Shown in pieces: positions 18,820 to 26,812 of a DNA stretch of 64,000 nucleotides. Every line of letters begins with the position of its first letter. Position 1 is the stretch's first letter. A program made the translations under genes and the position numbers. The stretch is taken from the NCBI GenBank assembly GCA_039812685.1, contig JBDIBB010000001.1:1-64000 (forward strand), in the 5' to 3' direction. The stretch is from JBDIBB01 sp039812685 (GTDB taxonomy: Bacteria > Acidobacteriota > Vicinamibacteria > Vicinamibacterales > JAFNAJ01). Below the pieces are notes generated by a model. That model saw nothing but the letters and a program-made list of their open reading frames with translations. It was not told where the DNA came from and made no database searches.

Positions 18820-20295
18820 ATGAGCACACTGGAATCCTTCTTCGACGGCTTCCGGCGCGGCATCGTCGGCATCGACCACACGATTGCGACGCCCGGCGGG
18901 CCGCAGCGCCTGGTCTACGCCGACTGGACCGCGAGCGGACGCCTGTATGCGCCCATCGAGCGGCGCCTGCTCGAGTCCTTCGGGCCCTTCGTCGCCAACA
19001 CCCACTCCGAGTCCAACACGTCGGGCACGACGATGACGCGCGCCTACCAGGAGGCGCATCGCCTCATCAAGGCGCACGTCAACGCGGCGCCCGGCGACGT
19101 CATCATCACGCAGGGCTCGGGCATGACGGGCGTGGTGAACAAGTTCCAGCGGATCCTGGGCCTCCGGCTGGCCGAACAGCTCCAGCCCTACTGCGTGCTG
19201 CCGCCCGAGCGCCGCCCCCTGGTGCTGATCACGCACATGGAGCACCACTCCAACCAGACGTCGTGGGAGGAGTCGATCTGCGACGTCGAGGTGCTCGAGC
19301 CCGACGCCCAGGGCCTGGTGTCGGTCGCCTCGCTCGAGGCCGCGCTCGACCGGCACCGCGATCGGCCGCTGAAGATCGGCGCGTTCAGCGCGTGCTCGAA
19401 CGTGACCGGCATCCGCACGCCCTATCACGACCTGGCGCGCACGATGCACGCCCACGGCGGCCTCTGCTTCGTCGACTTCGCCGCCTCGGGCCCCTACGTC
19501 GCCATCGACATGCACCCGGCCGGCGACGCCGCGGCGAGCCTCGACGCCATCTACTTCTCGCCGCACAAGTTCCTGGGCGGGCCGGGCGGGCCCGGCGTCC
19601 TGGTGTTCGACTCGACGCTCTACCACAACCGCGTCCCCGATCAGCCGGGCGGCGGCACGGTGCTCTGGACCAACCCCTGGCACGAGCACAGCTTCATCGA
19701 CGACATCGAGGTGCGCGAGGACGGCGGCACGCCGGCCTTCCTGCAGACGATCAAGGCCGCGCTGGCGGTCACGCTCAAGGATGCGATGGGCATCGAGCGC
19801 ATGCTCGCCCGCGAGCACGAGATCGTGCCGAAGATCATGGACGGGCTGCGGCGCGTGCCGCGCCTGCACGTGCTGGCCGGCCACGTCAGCGACCGGCTCG
19901 GCATCTTCTCGTTCTACGTCGAACACCTGCACTACAACCTCGTGGTGCGCCTGCTCAACGATCGCTTCGGCGTCCAGGTGCGCGGCGGGTGCTCCTGCGC
20001 CGGCACCTACGGGCACTTCCTCCTGCACGTCGACCCGAACCGGTCACGCGCGATCACCGAGAAGATCGATCAGGGCGACCTGTCGGAGAAGCCGGGCTGG
20101 GTGCGCATGTCGATTCATCCGACGACGCCCGACACCGAGGTCGACTTCCTCCTGCACGCGGTGGAGGACGTGGCGCGCCACGGCGACCGCTGGAGCGAGG
20201 ACTACGACTACTGCCCGCGGGCCAACGAGTTCAGGCACCGCGAACACCCGCACATGGACGGGTCGGACGTGGCCGGCTGGTTCGAGTGGGCGTGA
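18820..20295 (+). CDS. Class V (cysteine desulfurase-like) PLP aminotransferase
   Basis: The product has 491 residues. The PLP lysine is K250 in IYFSPHKFLGGPGGPGVL. The cofactor-binding Asp/Gln region is HGGLCFVDFAASGPYV, and THMEHHSNQTSWEE contains the ring-stacking His. The C-terminal domain has VRGGCSCAGTYGHFLL, a Cys-rich loop at the place where SufS-type desulfurases carry their catalytic Cys. A persulfide-forming activity is therefore possible but unproven. It is longer than SufS/CsdA (about 400). No suf or isc gene is nearby, so a specific role in Fe-S assembly cannot be claimed. Its stop codon overlaps the first unit of a heptamer repeat and a strong hairpin lies 95 bases further on. 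Confidence 0.8.
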   Translation: MSTLESFFDGFRRGIVGIDHTIATPGGPQRLVYADWTASGRLYAPIERRLLESFGPFVANTHSESNTSGTTMTRAYQEAHRLIKAHVNAAPGDVIITQGSGMTGVVNKFQRILGLRLAEQLQPYCVLPPERRPLVLITHMEHHSNQTSWEESICDVEVLEPDAQGLVSVASLEAALDRHRDRPLKIGAFSACSNVTGIRTPYHDLARTMHAHGGLCFVDFAASGPYVAIDMHPAGDAAASLDAIYFSPHKFLGGPGGPGVLVFDSTLYHNRVPDQPGGGTVLWTNPWHEHSFIDDIEVREDGGTPAFLQTIKAALAVTLKDAMGIERMLAREHEIVPKIMDGLRRVPRLHVLAGHVSDRLGIFSFYVEHLHYNLVVRLLNDRFGVQVRGGCSCAGTYGHFLLHVDPNRSRAITEKIDQGDLSEKPGWVRMSIHPTTPDTEVDFLLHAVEDVARHGDRWSEDYDYCPRANEFRHREHPHMDGSDVAGWFEWA

Positions 20296-20349
20296 GGCTT
20301 GGGGCTTGAGGCTTGAGGCGTGGGGCTTGGGGCTTGAGGCTTGGGGCCG
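20294..20349 (+). repeat. Heptamer tandem repeat, 7 units plus a degenerate eighth
   Basis: Seven contiguous units, gaggctt, ggggctt, gaggctt, gaggcgt, ggggctt, ggggctt, gaggctt, all fit GRGGCKT. A decayed unit (ggggccg) follows. The array starts within the stop codon of the aminotransferase gene. It shares its unit with the four-unit array at 7125-7152. Confidence 0.85.
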
Positions 20350-20389
20350 AGAGTCCCGGGAACTCAGGCTTCGGAGGCCGACACGAGGG

Positions 20390-20422
20390 CCGGGGTGAGC
20401 GCCGCCGCGGCGCTCACCCCGG
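20390..20422. terminator. Strong bidirectional hairpin terminator
   Basis: CCGGGGTGAGCGCCG, loop ccg and CGGCGCTCACCCCGG form a perfect 15-bp stem. It lies between the convergent aminotransferase and OPT genes, 9 bases after the OPT stop codon. It has no U-tract on either strand. Confidence 0.65.
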
Positions 20423-20431
20423 TCCGCCCGG

Positions 20432-22510
20432 CTACATCACCGCCGTTGGCGGCGCCGGCTCGTCGGCCGCGCCTGCCTTCGACAGCGGAACGGCCGTCAG
20501 GTACCAGACGAGGATCCCGAAGACGGGAATCGCCAGCCAGGGCGCGATCGCTTCCAGCCCCTTGATGGTCCAGAACGACTCGCGGAAGAAGACGACGGTC
20601 GCCACGAGCAGCCCGACCAGGGCCTCGCCGGCGATCAGGCCCGATGCCGCCAGCACGCCCGCGTTCTCGACCCGTGCCTTCTGGGCCTCGTTGTACCCGC
20701 GCTGCTCGCGCAGCCGGTCCACCAGGCCGCGGATCAGGCCGCCGATGAAGATCGCGAAGGTGGTCTCCAGCGGCAGGTACATGCCCACCGCGAAGAGCAT
20801 GGGGCTGCGCACCTTGATCAGCACGAGCGAGATGCCCATGGCGATGCCGACGATGACCAGCGGCCACGCCATCTCCCCGCCGACGATGCCCTGCGACACC
20901 GCGGCCATCAGGCCGGCCTGCGGCGCCGCGAGGTTCGGTCCGCCGAACCCGCCGGTCGCGGGGTTCGCGGCCAGGTCCGACACGTGCAGCACGTAGAGCG
21001 GGAAGAACAGCACCAGGCCTGACACCACGACGCCGATGATGTCGCCCACCTGCATGCGCCAGGGCGTGCCGCCCAGGATGTGCCCCACCTTGAGATCCTG
21101 GAGCATCTCGCCGGCCACCGCCGCTGACACGCAGCCGACCGCGGCCACGCCAATCACCGCCGCGACGCCCTCGATCCCCTTCGCCCCCACCAGCACCATC
21201 GTCAGCGCCGCCACGATCGTGGTGGCCAGCGTGAGCCCCGAGATCGGATTGTTCGACGACCCGATCATGCCCACGAGGTTGCCGGAGACGGCGGCGAAGA
21301 AGAAGCCGGTGACGAGAATCACCACGCCGGCCAGCACCGCGGCGGGCACCGCGCCGGTGAAGTGGAAGTAGAGCGCCACCATCAGCACCAGCAGCACCGC
21401 GATGCCGATCAGCACGGTCCTGAACGGCAGATCCTGCTCGGTGCGGTTGGCGGGCGCCGAGGCGGCCGCCGACTTCTTCACGTCGGCGATGCCGCGCCTG
21501 ATGCCGCCCACCAGGTTCGCGCGCATCTTCCACAGCGTGTAGCACGCGCCCACGAGCATGCCACCCACCGCGATCGGCCTGACGATGAAGCGGTAGAGGT
21601 CGTTGGTGAGCCCGGCCCAGTTCTGCGCGCCGTCCGGCGCGGTGTACTGCTCGATCATCCCGGGGCCGAGGAAGTAGACCAGCAGCGGCACCAGCAGGCC
21701 CCACGCCAACAGGCCGCCGGCGAAGTTCAGCGCGCCCAGCACGGGCCCGATGATGTAGCCCACGCCGATGTACGCCGGACTCGCCGATGGCGCGTACATC
21801 GTCGTGACGCCCCCCGTGGGCACCGTGCGCGACGAGGCGTCGAGGCCGAGGCGCACGAAGCTCGCCTTCACCTGGCCCATCGCCACCGCGAAGCTGTTGG
21901 ACTTCGCGAAGACGCCGAGATCGGCCAGCAACTGGAGCAGCGCCCCGACGCCCATCGCCTTGAAGAGCTGTGTCGCCGCCTCGGACCCCTTCTGGCCGGC
22001 CTTGTGGATCTCGGAGGCCGCCACCGACTCGGGGAACGGCAGCGACGCATCCTCCACCATCACGCGCCGGAGGATGGTGACGAACATGATGCCGAGCAGG
22101 CCGCCGAGGATCATCAGGGCCGTTGCCGTCACGTACTCCGTGGCGAGGTTCTCCGGCGTGAACGTCCAGATCTTCAGGATCACGAACGCGGGGATCGTGA
22201 AGATGGCACCGGCCGCCACCGACTCGCCGATGGATCCGACGGTCCGCGCGAAGTTCTCCTCGAGGATGTTGCCGCGGAGCAGGCGCAGCACGGCCATGCT
22301 GATCACCGCGGCCGGATAGGTGGCGGCGATCGTCATGCCGGCCTTGAGGCCGAGGTACGCGTTGGCGGCGCCGAGCACCACGCTCATCGCCAACCCCAGC
22401 ACCAGCGCCCGGATCGTGAACTCGGACATGGTGGTGGAGGCGGGAACGAAGGGCGCGTATGGCTGCGGGCGGCCGTCTGGAGCAGGGGCGCCGGAGGGTG
22501 TGGTAGCCAT
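20432..22510 (-). CDS. OPT-family oligopeptide/metal-chelate transporter
   Basis: The product has 692 residues with about 15 hydrophobic segments. The N-terminal region SEFTIRALVLGLAMSVVLGA followed by NAYLGLKAGMTIAATYPAAV is the hallmark of the prokaryotic OPT family (YSL/oligopeptide). A second conserved patch is GNLVGMIGSSNNPISG. Members import peptides or metal-siderophore complexes by proton symport at the inner membrane; the substrate here is open. A TAATAT box sits nine bases before the ATG, predicting an almost leaderless mRNA. The gene ends at a strong hairpin and is divergent from a secreted protein gene with a 94-base gap. Confidence 0.9.
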   Translation of the reverse strand: MATTPSGAPAPDGRPQPYAPFVPASTTMSEFTIRALVLGLAMSVVLGAANAYLGLKAGMTIAATYPAAVISMAVLRLLRGNILEENFARTVGSIGESVAAGAIFTIPAFVILKIWTFTPENLATEYVTATALMILGGLLGIMFVTILRRVMVEDASLPFPESVAASEIHKAGQKGSEAATQLFKAMGVGALLQLLADLGVFAKSNSFAVAMGQVKASFVRLGLDASSRTVPTGGVTTMYAPSASPAYIGVGYIIGPVLGALNFAGGLLAWGLLVPLLVYFLGPGMIEQYTAPDGAQNWAGLTNDLYRFIVRPIAVGGMLVGACYTLWKMRANLVGGIRRGIADVKKSAAASAPANRTEQDLPFRTVLIGIAVLLVLMVALYFHFTGAVPAAVLAGVVILVTGFFFAAVSGNLVGMIGSSNNPISGLTLATTIVAALTMVLVGAKGIEGVAAVIGVAAVGCVSAAVAGEMLQDLKVGHILGGTPWRMQVGDIIGVVVSGLVLFFPLYVLHVSDLAANPATGGFGGPNLAAPQAGLMAAVSQGIVGGEMAWPLVIVGIAMGISLVLIKVRSPMLFAVGMYLPLETTFAIFIGGLIRGLVDRLREQRGYNEAQKARVENAGVLAASGLIAGEALVGLLVATVVFFRESFWTIKGLEAIAPWLAIPVFGILVWYLTAVPLSKAGAADEPAPPTAVM

Positions 22511-22519
22511 GCGGCGGCG

Positions 22520-22525
22520 ATATTA
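22520..22525 (-). promoter_or_regulatory. -10 box of the OPT gene (near-leaderless)
   Basis: TGCTAATAT on the minus strand is an extended -10 (TGn plus TAATAT). It ends nine bases before the ATG. Transcription seven bases downstream would leave a leader of two or three bases. Confidence 0.5.
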
Positions 22526-22604
22526 GCACCAACCTCCGAACCGCGCCGATGCAGGCGCCGCGGGCGCAACGCGCCGGACGCCGGTTTGCGTTACCGTAGA
22601 CATC

Positions 22605-23777
22605 GTGCGCGTGCCCCGCTCCGCTCCACCCCGATTCGCAACGCTCGCGGGCGTCCTCCTTGCGCTGCTCGCCGTGACGCCGCCCCGGACACCGTTGGCC
22701 GCGACGCCGCCGCTCTCGCGCAAGTCGGCCACCATCGAGGCGCTGCTTGCCTACCCCGCGTTCTTCCACATGCAGGGCGTGCGGGTGCGCGGCGAGGTGC
22801 GGGACCGCGACGGCGAGCTGGCGCTCGCGGGGCAGGCACGGGAACTGCTCCTCGTCATGGCACCCGGCACGACGCGAACGGCCGCTCCGGGCGCGCGGGC
22901 CGAGGTGACCGGCACATTCCTCGATCTCGGGCGGCTCGAGCCCGGCGATCCGCGCTTGCGAGGCCTCGATGCGGCGCGGTGGTCCGAAGCCCGGCTCGGC
23001 AAGCCGTGGCCCGGCATCGGCGAGCTGCCGCTGCTGCTGGCCGACGACGTGCAGGATGCCCCGCCCTATCCGACGCCGTCACCGCGCGCGCTGGCGCTCG
23101 AGCCCGAGCGGTTCCTCGACCAGGTGGTCACCGTCACCGGCCGGTTTCGCGGTCGCAACCTGTTCGGCGATCAGCCCAACGCTCCGGGACGCAGCCGCTG
23201 GGACTTCGTGATCGCTTCGGCCGACGCATCGGTGTGGGTCGCGGGCCTCCGGCCGCGCGGCCAGGGGTTCACCCTGGATCTCGACTCCCGCGCCGACGGC
23301 GCGCGCTGGGTCGAGGTGACGGGCACCGTGCGCGAGGCACGCGGCCTCGTCTATCTCGACGCCACGGCCGTCCGGCTCGCGCGGTCGCCGTCCGAGGCCC
23401 CTGCCGAACCCGTCGTGCGCGTGCCAGCGATGGGGCCACCGCCCGAGATCCTCTTCTCGACGCCCACCAACGGCGAGACCGACGTGTCGCCCGCGGTGGC
23501 CGTGCGCGTCCAGTTCTCGCGCGACATCGCCGTCGAGACGCTGAAGGGGCGAATCGTGGCCCGGTACGAGCCCGACGGAACGGGCGCTGGTGGCGAGGCT
23601 CCGACGCCGCTCGCCTTCTCCACCGCCTACCAGGAAGAGCATCGCGCGCTGGAGCTGCGGTTCACGCAGCCGCTTGCGGCAGCGCGCACCGTCGTCATCG
23701 AGTTCCTCGAGGGGATCGAGAGCACGGACGGCGCGGTGATGGCGCCGGCGGCACTGCGGTTCACGGTGGGTGGCTAG
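22605..23777 (+). CDS. Exported protein with OB-like and Ig-like (Big_5-type) domains
   Basis: The product has 390 residues from a GTG. The signal peptide is ATLAGVLLALLAVTPPRTPLA. Two similar beta-rich segments each start with a V-x-V-x-G-x-x-R core (MQGVRVRGEVRDRDGELAL; DQVVTVTGRFRGRNLFG) and look like OB-fold modules. The last 110 residues form a bacterial Ig-like domain beginning EILFSTPTNGETDVSPAVAV, close to Big_5, which often occurs in surface proteins. No catalytic motif is seen. It is probably periplasmic or surface-located. The gene stands alone, divergent from the OPT transporter. No partner is suggested by the context. Confidence 0.55.
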   Translation: MRVPRSAPPRFATLAGVLLALLAVTPPRTPLAATPPLSRKSATIEALLAYPAFFHMQGVRVRGEVRDRDGELALAGQARELLLVMAPGTTRTAAPGARAEVTGTFLDLGRLEPGDPRLRGLDAARWSEARLGKPWPGIGELPLLLADDVQDAPPYPTPSPRALALEPERFLDQVVTVTGRFRGRNLFGDQPNAPGRSRWDFVIASADASVWVAGLRPRGQGFTLDLDSRADGARWVEVTGTVREARGLVYLDATAVRLARSPSEAPAEPVVRVPAMGPPPEILFSTPTNGETDVSPAVAVRVQFSRDIAVETLKGRIVARYEPDGTGAGGEAPTPLAFSTAYQEEHRALELRFTQPLAAARTVVIEFLEGIESTDGAVMAPAALRFTVGG

Positions 23778-23962
23778 CAGCCCGTGGCGAAAGTGGCGCT
23801 GCATTCGACGGGCGGGGCATCGCGGCTGGCGGCGTTGCTCCTCCCTCAAGTACTGGCCGTATTCTCGGTCGTCGCGCCTGGCCAGCCGGGCGCCGCGCCC
23901 GTCTCGGTGCGACGCGGCACTTCCACCACGGACACTAGGCCGACGCACCGTGTCGCGCCGCC

Positions 23963-24571
23963 TCAGTGTTGGGCGCCCGGTGCCGGGCCGGGGTCGGGTC
24001 GCAGGAAGCGTCGCCTGACCGCACGCGCGAGCAGGCGCGCCGATCCGAGGATGATCAGCGTCAGCACCGCCCACACCGCCAGCGCCGCCAGCGGCCGCCT
24101 GAGCGCGAGCGTGGCCAGACCGAGCACGAAGAGGTCCTCGGCCAGGCTGATCGTCCAGTTCGCGGGCGTGGAGGGGCTGGCGTTGACCATGGCCCGCGTG
24201 CCCGCCTTCGTCAAGTGGCTCGCCGCGGCCACCAGCGCCCCGGCCAGCGCCACGCTGCCCTGCAGGGCGGGGTGCACTGCCCCCACGGTCGCCGCCGCCA
24301 GCAGCGCCCCACCCAGCGGCCTGACCGCCGTGTGGATGCCGTCCCACACCGTGTCGAGCCAGGGGATCTTGTCGGCGACGAACTCCGCAAGGAACAGCAG
24401 CCCTGCCGCCCCGATGATCCACGGCGATCCGAAAATCGCGAAGCGCGGCGGCAGCGGCACCCAGCCAGACCACTGCGCCAGTCCCACCACGACGACCGTC
24501 GCATAGAGGTTGACGCCCGAGGCGAACGCCAGCGCGAGCGCCCGGCCGAGCAGCGCCAGCATCCCGGTCAT
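23963..24571 (-). CDS. DUF4126 membrane protein
   Basis: The product has 202 residues with four or five hydrophobic helices. ALAFASGVNLYATVVVVGLA at the N-terminus, then LFLAEFVADKIPWLDTVWDG, and ASHLTKAGTRAMVNASPSTP identify the DUF4126 family of inner-membrane proteins of unknown function. The ATG overlaps the TGA of plsC by two bases (ATGA), so the two are translationally coupled and probably work on related membrane processes. It ends convergent to the secreted protein gene, with a 185-base gap that shows nothing recognisable. Confidence 0.8.
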   Translation of the reverse strand: MTGMLALLGRALALAFASGVNLYATVVVVGLAQWSGWVPLPPRFAIFGSPWIIGAAGLLFLAEFVADKIPWLDTVWDGIHTAVRPLGGALLAAATVGAVHPALQGSVALAGALVAAASHLTKAGTRAMVNASPSTPANWTISLAEDLFVLGLATLALRRPLAALAVWAVLTLIILGSARLLARAVRRRFLRPDPGPAPGAQH

Positions 24572-25344
24572 GACGCCCCTCGCGCCAGCATGGCGACGAT
24601 GCGCTCGCGCGCCTCGTGCATCAGGGCGTCGCGATCCTCCCAGCGCAGCGCGGCGGTCTCGATCGGTTCGCCGAAGGACAGGTGCATGGTCACGGGCCGA
24701 ATGACCGGGCTGCCGCGCCGCATCGCGCTGGCGGCGCCGGTGATCGCCGCCGCGACGACCGGCGCGCCGGCGCCGAGCGCCAGGACGAAGGCGCCCTTCT
24801 TGAACGGCAGGAGTTCACCGGTACGGCTGCGCGTGCCTTCAGGAAACACGAGGAAGGAGTTGCCCTGGCGCATCTGCCTCGCGGCCTGCTCGATCGCGGC
24901 GTCGCTCTGCACGCGGTCGCGGCGGTCGATGGGCACGAAACCCGCCACGTCCCACACCCTGCCGAGGACCGGCGTCTTCTGCAGCTCCTTCTTGTAGATG
25001 ATCTGCAGGCGCGGAAACAAGGGCCGCAGGTGAAGGAAGACGGCCGGCGGTTCGAGATGGCTGGTGTGATTGACGCAGTAGACCGCGGCGCGTCCGGGCA
25101 CCACGTGCTCGATGCCGCGCGCGACGACCTGGATTCCCACCAGCCACAGGCCCAGGCGGATGCCCTGGAAGCCCAGCCAGTAGAGCGCCATCGGCCAGCG
25201 GCAGACGATGGCCGTGACGATGCCCGGAGGGCCGACCGTCAGGATGTAGAGCGAAACGAGGAAGTAGGCCGCCAGCGTGCGGAGCCAGGCAGCGACGAGA
25301 ACCAGCACGGCGGTTCGGTGGCTGGCCGATGCGGGCGAGGGCAC
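24568..25344 (-). CDS. plsC: 1-acyl-sn-glycerol-3-phosphate acyltransferase
   Basis: About 258 residues. PlsC-type enzymes transfer an acyl group to the sn-2 position of lysophosphatidate at the inner membrane. Two N-terminal membrane segments precede the active-site block NHTSHLEPPAVF. The downstream boxes KKELQKTPVLGRVWD and FLVFPEGTRSRTGEL follow in the usual order. The acid of the NHx4D motif is Glu here (H-x4-E), a conservative departure. No ATG is available. I use the GTG at 25344, preceded by GGGCGGGG; a GTG at 25308 is the alternative. The frame continues upstream into carD, which is an artefact. The gene lies between carD and DUF4126 and is coupled to the latter. Confidence 0.8.
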   Translation of the reverse strand: MPSPASASHRTAVLVLVAAWLRTLAAYFLVSLYILTVGPPGIVTAIVCRWPMALYWLGFQGIRLGLWLVGIQVVARGIEHVVPGRAAVYCVNHTSHLEPPAVFLHLRPLFPRLQIIYKKELQKTPVLGRVWDVAGFVPIDRRDRVQSDAAIEQAARQMRQGNSFLVFPEGTRSRTGELLPFKKGAFVLALGAGAPVVAAAITGAASAMRRGSPVIRPVTMHLSFGEPIETAALRWEDRDALMHEARERIVAMLARGAS

Positions 25345-25384
25345 GTCCCCGCCCGCATCCGCACTCGTCAGCGATGACGGGACG

Positions 25385-26053
25385 TCAGGCGCGCGCCGCC
25401 GGCCGGCGCGCGGCCGGCTTGGCAGCTCCCTTGTTGGCCGCCGCCGCGAGCACCGGCGAGATGGCGACCGTCTTGGCCGCCACGGCCGTCGGCACCGCGG
25501 CGCCGTGACCCACCACATGTCCGTTGCCGTCGACGGCGGCCTTGGCCGCCAGCGACCTGCGCAACTGCAGCGTCGTCTCGAGGGCCGAGTCCACCTTCGA
25601 CTCGATGGCGCCGGCGGCTTCGCGCGTCACCTCGGCGATCTCCGACACGACCAGGAACCTCGCACGATCGAGCATCCGCTTCTCGCGGAACGACAGCGCC
25701 TTCGTGCGGGCCAGCGACGTGAGGCTCTTGAGCACCTCCACCACGTCGTAGATCGAGCCCGAGCGCATGCGATCGGAGTTGTCCTTGAAGCGCCCCTTCC
25801 AGTTCTGATGGTTGTCGAGGCGGCCGTCGCTGAGCAGGCCGAACAGTTTGTCGACCTCGTTGCCATCGACGGCGGGCCGCAGCCCCACGCCGTCGACGTT
25901 GGTCACAGGCACGAGCACCGTCGTGTCGTTGGCCACCATCCGCAGCCGGTAGAACCCGCATGTGGTTCCGGCGATGGCGCGCGTCTCGATGCACTCGACG
26001 ACGCCGAGCCCGTGATTCGGGTAAATGACCTTGTCACCGACCTGAAATGTCAC
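25385..26053 (-). CDS. CarD/CdnL-type RNA polymerase-binding regulator
   Basis: The product has 222 residues. The N-terminal Tudor-like RNAP interaction domain reads FQVGDKVIYPNHGLGVVECI and continues through VLVPVTNVDGVGLRP. A helical C-terminal domain follows, with NWKGRFKDNSDRMRSGS and LSFREKRMLDRARFLVVSEI. CarD/CdnL proteins bind the RNAP beta subunit and stabilise open complexes, especially at rRNA-type promoters. About 60 residues of Ala/Lys/Arg-rich tail extend past the usual 160, a low-complexity addition that might touch DNA. It has a clear TATAAT promoter 66 bases upstream and a modest leader, unlike the leaderless genes nearby. Confidence 0.88.
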   Translation of the reverse strand: MTFQVGDKVIYPNHGLGVVECIETRAIAGTTCGFYRLRMVANDTTVLVPVTNVDGVGLRPAVDGNEVDKLFGLLSDGRLDNHQNWKGRFKDNSDRMRSGSIYDVVEVLKSLTSLARTKALSFREKRMLDRARFLVVSEIAEVTREAAGAIESKVDSALETTLQLRRSLAAKAAVDGNGHVVGHGAAVPTAVAAKTVAISPVLAAAANKGAAKPAARRPAARA

Positions 26054-26119
26054 GTGTCCCCCGTGTGAAGAACGGTGAAGGCTGGCAGCGCAGGCAAATC
26101 ATCTGCGGCAAACCTCAGT

Positions 26120-26125
26120 ATTATA
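26120..26125 (-). promoter_or_regulatory. -10 box of carD
   Basis: A perfect TATAAT on the minus strand lies 66 bases before the carD ATG. The leader would be about 60 bases. The -35 region is weak, which would suit a promoter helped by CarD itself. Confidence 0.5.
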
Positions 26126-26666
26126 ACGATTTCCCGGCATCAGGCACACCGTAATCCACCAACGGATCGCCGCGGAGGCCGTAAGGCATTGAAAGAGCCG
26201 GACTTGCGCGATTCCTTGGAATTGGATGGCTCTCCAATTCCTTGAACAGGGCGCCCAGACCGACAGGTCATCGTCGACATCCGTCACTCGGGGCCGGGCC
26301 CCGGTGGGCGGCGCAGGGTCCGATCATCGGCCGAACCACCGTGAACACGACGCACCGCCAGCACAGGTCGCGCTGCGTTCAGACAGCCCTCGACGGATTG
26401 CTCACCGTCGCGATCTGAGAACCTCCCTGTCTGTAGGCCGTACTGCAAGCGCCACGTGGCAGCCCGAGAAGACCCGCACCCGGCCGAGAAAGCGCGGCCG
26501 CCGAGAGCGCGGCCTGCCCTTGAGAGAGCACTGGTAGTGCCAGTGGTGATGCCCGTCGGCCGGCTGGGGGGCACGAGCGCCACGGGTTGCCTGGGTGCCG
26601 GACATCGGTCGCCGTCCCGGTCGCGCCCGGGCGCGTCGCCGCCCATGCCCGTGGCCACCGCTGCGC
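26126..26666. other. Non-coding stretch upstream of carD and tRNA-Leu
   Basis: I see no credible gene here. Frames of 60-125 codons exist on both strands, but they lack ribosome sites and protein-like composition. It holds two notable dyads, at 26218-26241 and 26530-26546 (CACTGG, 5 bases, CCAGTG), and a GC palindrome at 26290-26302. A structured RNA is possible, but I cannot recognise 6S, tmRNA, RNase P or SRP signature sequences. Confidence 0.5.
26218..26241. repeat. Inverted repeat upstream of carD
   Basis: GGAATTGGA, loop tggctc and TCCAATTCC form a perfect 9-bp stem. The AT-rich arms stand out against the high-GC background. It lies about 95 bases upstream of the carD -10 box and could be an operator or an RNA hairpin. 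Confidence 0.5.
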
Positions 26667-26672
26667 TATACT
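26667..26672 (+). promoter_or_regulatory. -10 box of tRNA-Leu
   Basis: TATACT lies 14 bases before the tRNA 5' end. The same hexamer serves the tRNA-Val gene at 61292. The -35 region is poor. Confidence 0.5.
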
Positions 26673-26686
26673 CTCCATCCCATTCG

Positions 26687-26775
26687 GCCGGAGTGGCGGA
26701 ACTGGCAGACGCGCCGGACTCAAAATCCGGTGGGGCTTACACCCCGTGTGGGTTCGATTCCCACCTCCGGCACCA
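26687..26775 (+). tRNA. tRNA-Leu(CAA)
   Basis: An 89-base class II tRNA. Acceptor arms GCCGGAG and CTCCGGC pair perfectly. The anticodon loop CTCAAAA between CCGGA and TCCGG gives anticodon CAA (Leu, UUG). The long variable arm (GGGGCTTACACCCC) and the T-loop GTTCGATTC are typical of tRNA-Leu. Discriminator A and CCA are encoded. Confidence 0.95.
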
Positions 26776-26812
26776 TCGGATTGTCAGGCCCTGACGACCT
26801 CGAGCACGGCCC

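Noticed and set aside
20294..20349. Possibility that the heptamer array is a small CRISPR
   Set aside because: Units are contiguous 7-mers without spacers and there are no cas genes.
26284..26658. A 124-codon frame in the carD-tRNA gap
   Set aside because: No ribosome site, no protein-like pattern, and overlapping frames of similar size exist on both strands.
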